From DASXMX01 sp036794395 (GTDB lineage: Bacteria; Planctomycetota; Phycisphaerae; Tepidisphaerales; Tepidisphaeraceae), in assembly GCA_036794395.1 (NCBI GenBank), contig DAIRGS010000331.1:1-7862 (forward strand): a stretch of 7,862 nucleotides of DNA. The letters run 5' to 3'. Numbering within the stretch: the first letter of the stretch is position 1; each line of letters begins with the position of its first letter. A model generated the notes under the pieces. It was given only the letters and a program-made list of their open reading frames with translations, was not told where the DNA came from and did no database searches. The translations under genes and the position numbers were made by a program. Below are positions 6,542 to 7,862 of the stretch, piece after piece.

Positions 6542-7408
6542 TTATTGAACGCCCGGCGGGATCGGGCCTCCAGACCAGCCCATGAGCTGGCGGACGTCGG
6601 GGTTTGATCGGTCGAGCCGGATCGCGTCGTGGTTGCCGTTCACCGCGGTGGTGTTATCGCTGGAGTATTGCCAGAAGATGGCATGGCCGTCGGCGAAGCT
6701 GATGCTGGTGCCGTTGGTCGAGCCGAGACGGTGGTACAGGCCCAGGGGCTGGCAGTATCCGTCGGGGTAGATGGGTGAGCCGAATCCGCCGTGGAGTCGG
6801 CCGCCGGCGATGGCGACGTCGTCGGCGTCGAAATCGCCGTCGCCGTCCTCCGCGTGGGTTTGCGCCTCGATGAAGACGAACACGCGGTCGGCGTGCTTCA
6901 GCTGGCCGAGAGTGAAATACGGCAGCGGCGTTCCCACCCGCCCGGCCAGCATCGCGTTGATCGCGTACCAGGTGTTGGGCGGATCGACTTTGTTGGGGCA
7001 CTGGTAAACCTGCGGGTGCCGCAGGTACGGCCAGAGCATCCCCGTGGGAATGTCGTGGGCGTCCTTGCCGTCGGCGATCCAGCTCCAGAATCCGACCCCT
7101 AACGGACCGCTTTTGTCCAGATCAACACCGATGTGATAGTCGATCCAGGGCGAGTCCTTGGAGGTGTTGAAGACTTTTACGGCGGTGGTGCTTTGGGTCT
7201 CGGCGGAGCAGAAATGGCCTTTATGCTCGTCGGCATACATCAACCAGGCCATGGTCAATTGGCGCAAGTTCGATACGCACCGAACCCGTCGTGCGTGCTC
7301 GCGGGCTGCGGAGAGGGCCGGCAGCAGAATCGACACGAGCAACACGATGATGCCCAGGACAATTAGCAGTTCGACCATGGTGAAGCCGAACCGGATCTGA
7401 CTACGCAC
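6542..7408 (-). CDS. Type IV pilin-like / pseudopilin protein (DUF1559-like, FADGH C-terminus)
   Basis: The protein has 288 residues from the GTG start. The N-terminus VRSQIRFG-FTMVELLIVLG is a class III prepilin signal: an 8-residue basic leader, cleavage after Gly by a prepilin peptidase, Phe at +1 and the conserved Glu at +5. One hydrophobic helix follows, ending LLPALSAAREHARRV. The large outer part has a YQCPN motif (residues about 135-139), an acidic loop EDGDGDFDADD (about 187-197), and near the end SFADGH (about 237-242). FADGH is the hallmark of the 'H-X9-DG' processing-associated domain. Length fits that family. The GTG at 7408 is preferred because GGAG lies 6 nt upstream and the leader then has a normal length. 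A longer reading from TTG at 7456 adds 16 residues without a ribosome-binding site. The start overlaps the stop of the upstream DUF4190-like gene. Such proteins probably assemble into or use a type II secretion-like or pilus-like system. Its specific role is unknown. Confidence 0.9.
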   Translation of the reverse strand: MRSQIRFGFTMVELLIVLGIIVLLVSILLPALSAAREHARRVRCVSNLRQLTMAWLMYADEHKGHFCSAETQSTTAVKVFNTSKDSPWIDYHIGVDLDKSGPLGVGFWSWIADGKDAHDIPTGMLWPYLRHPQVYQCPNKVDPPNTWYAINAMLAGRVGTPLPYFTLGQLKHADRVFVFIEAQTHAEDGDGDFDADDVAIAGGRLHGGFGSPIYPDGYCQPLGLYHRLGSTNGTSISFADGHAIFWQYSSDNTTAVNGNHDAIRLDRSNPDVRQLMGWSGGPIPPGVQ

Positions 7409-7814
7409 GGTGGTCTCCAGCACTATACTGCCATGACCTTGGGCTGATGCATTCAAAGAATCTCGGAATTCCGACCGAGATACAAATTGGTGAACCTAGC
7501 GGCCTTTTTTCCCACTCATAAGTCCTTAAAGCAATATTCTGCGGTTTACTCAGGTACATACTTCCGCCCTTTTTCTTTAAAATCATTACCCACACCAAGA
7601 TAACGATGAATCCGATTATTAGTCCTGCCTTAGCAAAACCTTTGCCTTCCTCGTTGTTTGACGAGGACATGTTCGTAATCGCTATGCCGCACATTATAAC
7701 CCCAACGATTGCAGCTGGTGCCAAAAAAAGCCCGCCGAGGGAGAGCCAGAAACCAGTAATCGCTTTCCCCTTTTCGCTTAGGCCGGCCCGGTTGGCATAG
7801 GCGGGGGCTGGCAT
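7401..7814 (-). CDS. Small two-helix membrane protein, DUF4190-like
   Basis: The protein has 137 residues. After a short polar N-terminus (MPAPAYANRAGLSEKGKA) comes a first hydrophobic helix at about 19-46, a polar turn SSSNNEEGKG (50-59), then AKAGLIIGFIVILVWVMIL as a second helix at 61-79 followed by KKK. The layout, and the GKGFAKAGLIIG motif before helix 2, match DUF4190 domains, whose function is unknown. The last 55 or so residues (LSKPQNIAL to GDHRA) are not typical of the family. The final dozen codons lie in GC-rich DNA unlike the rest of the gene, so the natural C-terminus may have been replaced by read-through. No ribosome-binding site precedes the ATG at 7814; a TATATT box ends 6 nt before it. 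The stop overlaps the pseudopilin start by 8 bp, so the two are probably co-transcribed. The gene is visibly richer in A and T than its neighbours. Confidence 0.75.
   Translation of the reverse strand: MPAPAYANRAGLSEKGKAITGFWLSLGGLFLAPAAIVGVIMCGIAITNMSSSNNEEGKGFAKAGLIIGFIVILVWVMILKKKGGSMYLSKPQNIALRTYEWEKRPLGSPICISVGIPRFFECISPRSWQYSAGDHRA
7415..7418 (-). promoter_or_regulatory. Ribosome-binding site deciding the GTG start of the pseudopilin
   Basis: On the minus strand GGAG sits 6 nt before GTG at 7408-7406. It lies inside the last codons of the upstream gene, so ribosomes finishing that gene would terminate right at this start. Confidence 0.6.
7460..7481 (-). repeat. Inverted repeat / 12-bp palindrome upstream of the pseudopilin gene
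   Basis: ATCTCGG (7460-7466) pairs with CCGAGAT (7475-7481) around 8 nt. An exact 12-bp palindrome, TCGGAATTCCGA, lies at 7463-7474 within it. The element is 52-73 bp upstream of the pseudopilin GTG, inside the atypical C-terminal tail of the DUF4190-like frame. On the minus strand it is followed by TCTTTG, which would make only a weak terminator. It could also be an operator or attenuator. Confidence 0.45.
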
Positions 7815-7862
7815 GATGAATATAACGTATTTTTCGCGTGATTTTGGTTCATCGTTGAGTTA
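7815..7862 (-). other. AT-rich upstream region of the DUF4190-like gene
   Basis: This short AT-rich stretch reads, toward the gene, through AAAAATACG and TATATT to the ATG. TATATT is a fair match to a bacterial -10 box, but it ends 6 nt before the start codon, which would make a leaderless message. No matching -35 was seen. An in-frame stop (TAA) lies at 7862-7860, so the coding frame does not extend beyond the window. Confidence 0.3.

Noticed and set aside
7422..7427. TATAGT (minus strand) as a promoter for the pseudopilin
   Set aside because: Transcription would begin inside or after the ribosome-binding site, and no -35 lies at a usable distance.
7409..7456. TTG at 7456 as start of the pseudopilin
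   Set aside because: It has no ribosome-binding site and gives a 24-residue leader with acidic and polar residues. The GTG at 7408 has GGAG at 6 nt and a normal 8-residue basic leader.
7778..7852. Alternative minus-strand frame MNQNHAKNTLYSS ending CQPPPMPTGPA-stop overlapping the start of the DUF4190-like gene
   Set aside because: A proline-rich N-terminus is typical of DUF4190 proteins, so a frameshift joining it to GLSEKGKA is conceivable. The annotated frame already has a sensible N-terminus and there is no homopolymer to explain a shift.

Overview
The window reads as bacterial chromosome, most likely from a planctomycete or a close relative. The grounds are: a giant multi-pass membrane protein of a type I associate with that phylum; a pseudopilin-like protein with a class III signal peptide and a C-terminal FADGH motif of the DUF1559 / 'H-X9-DG' kind, which planctomycetes carry in many copies; and AC-rich spacer DNA built from CACGAA and CACAGAG words. 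This assignment is from memory of families and not from a search. No RNA gene, CRISPR array, transposase or complete mobile element was seen.

Layout. Positions 1-239 are a non-coding leader with a textbook G-quadruplex motif at 36-56. Positions 240-6107 (+) hold one 1955-residue protein with roughly 55-57 hydrophobic segments, a proline-rich cytoplasmic linker near the N-terminus and one hydrophilic loop near the middle. It is related in style to the DUF2157/DUF2339 membrane proteins, and its function is unknown. Positions 6108-6541 lie between convergent genes and are a patchwork: AC-rich repeats, a short inverted repeat, a direct-repeat cluster with two identical 25-bp copies, and what looks like the surviving 3' end of a lost gene (6461-6532).

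On the minus strand, a small two-helix DUF4190-like membrane protein (7814-7401) is followed by the pseudopilin-like protein (7408-6542). The two overlap by 8 bp if the GTG start with a good ribosome-binding site is used, which suggests translational coupling. The DUF4190-like gene is visibly AT-richer than everything else in the window, and the change of composition falls just before the pseudopilin start.

No pathway linking the plus-strand gene with the minus-strand pair can be read from the sequence. The strongest candidates for something undescribed are the giant membrane protein itself and the repeat-plus-gene-remnant spacer. Neither shows the signatures of a defence or mobile system.
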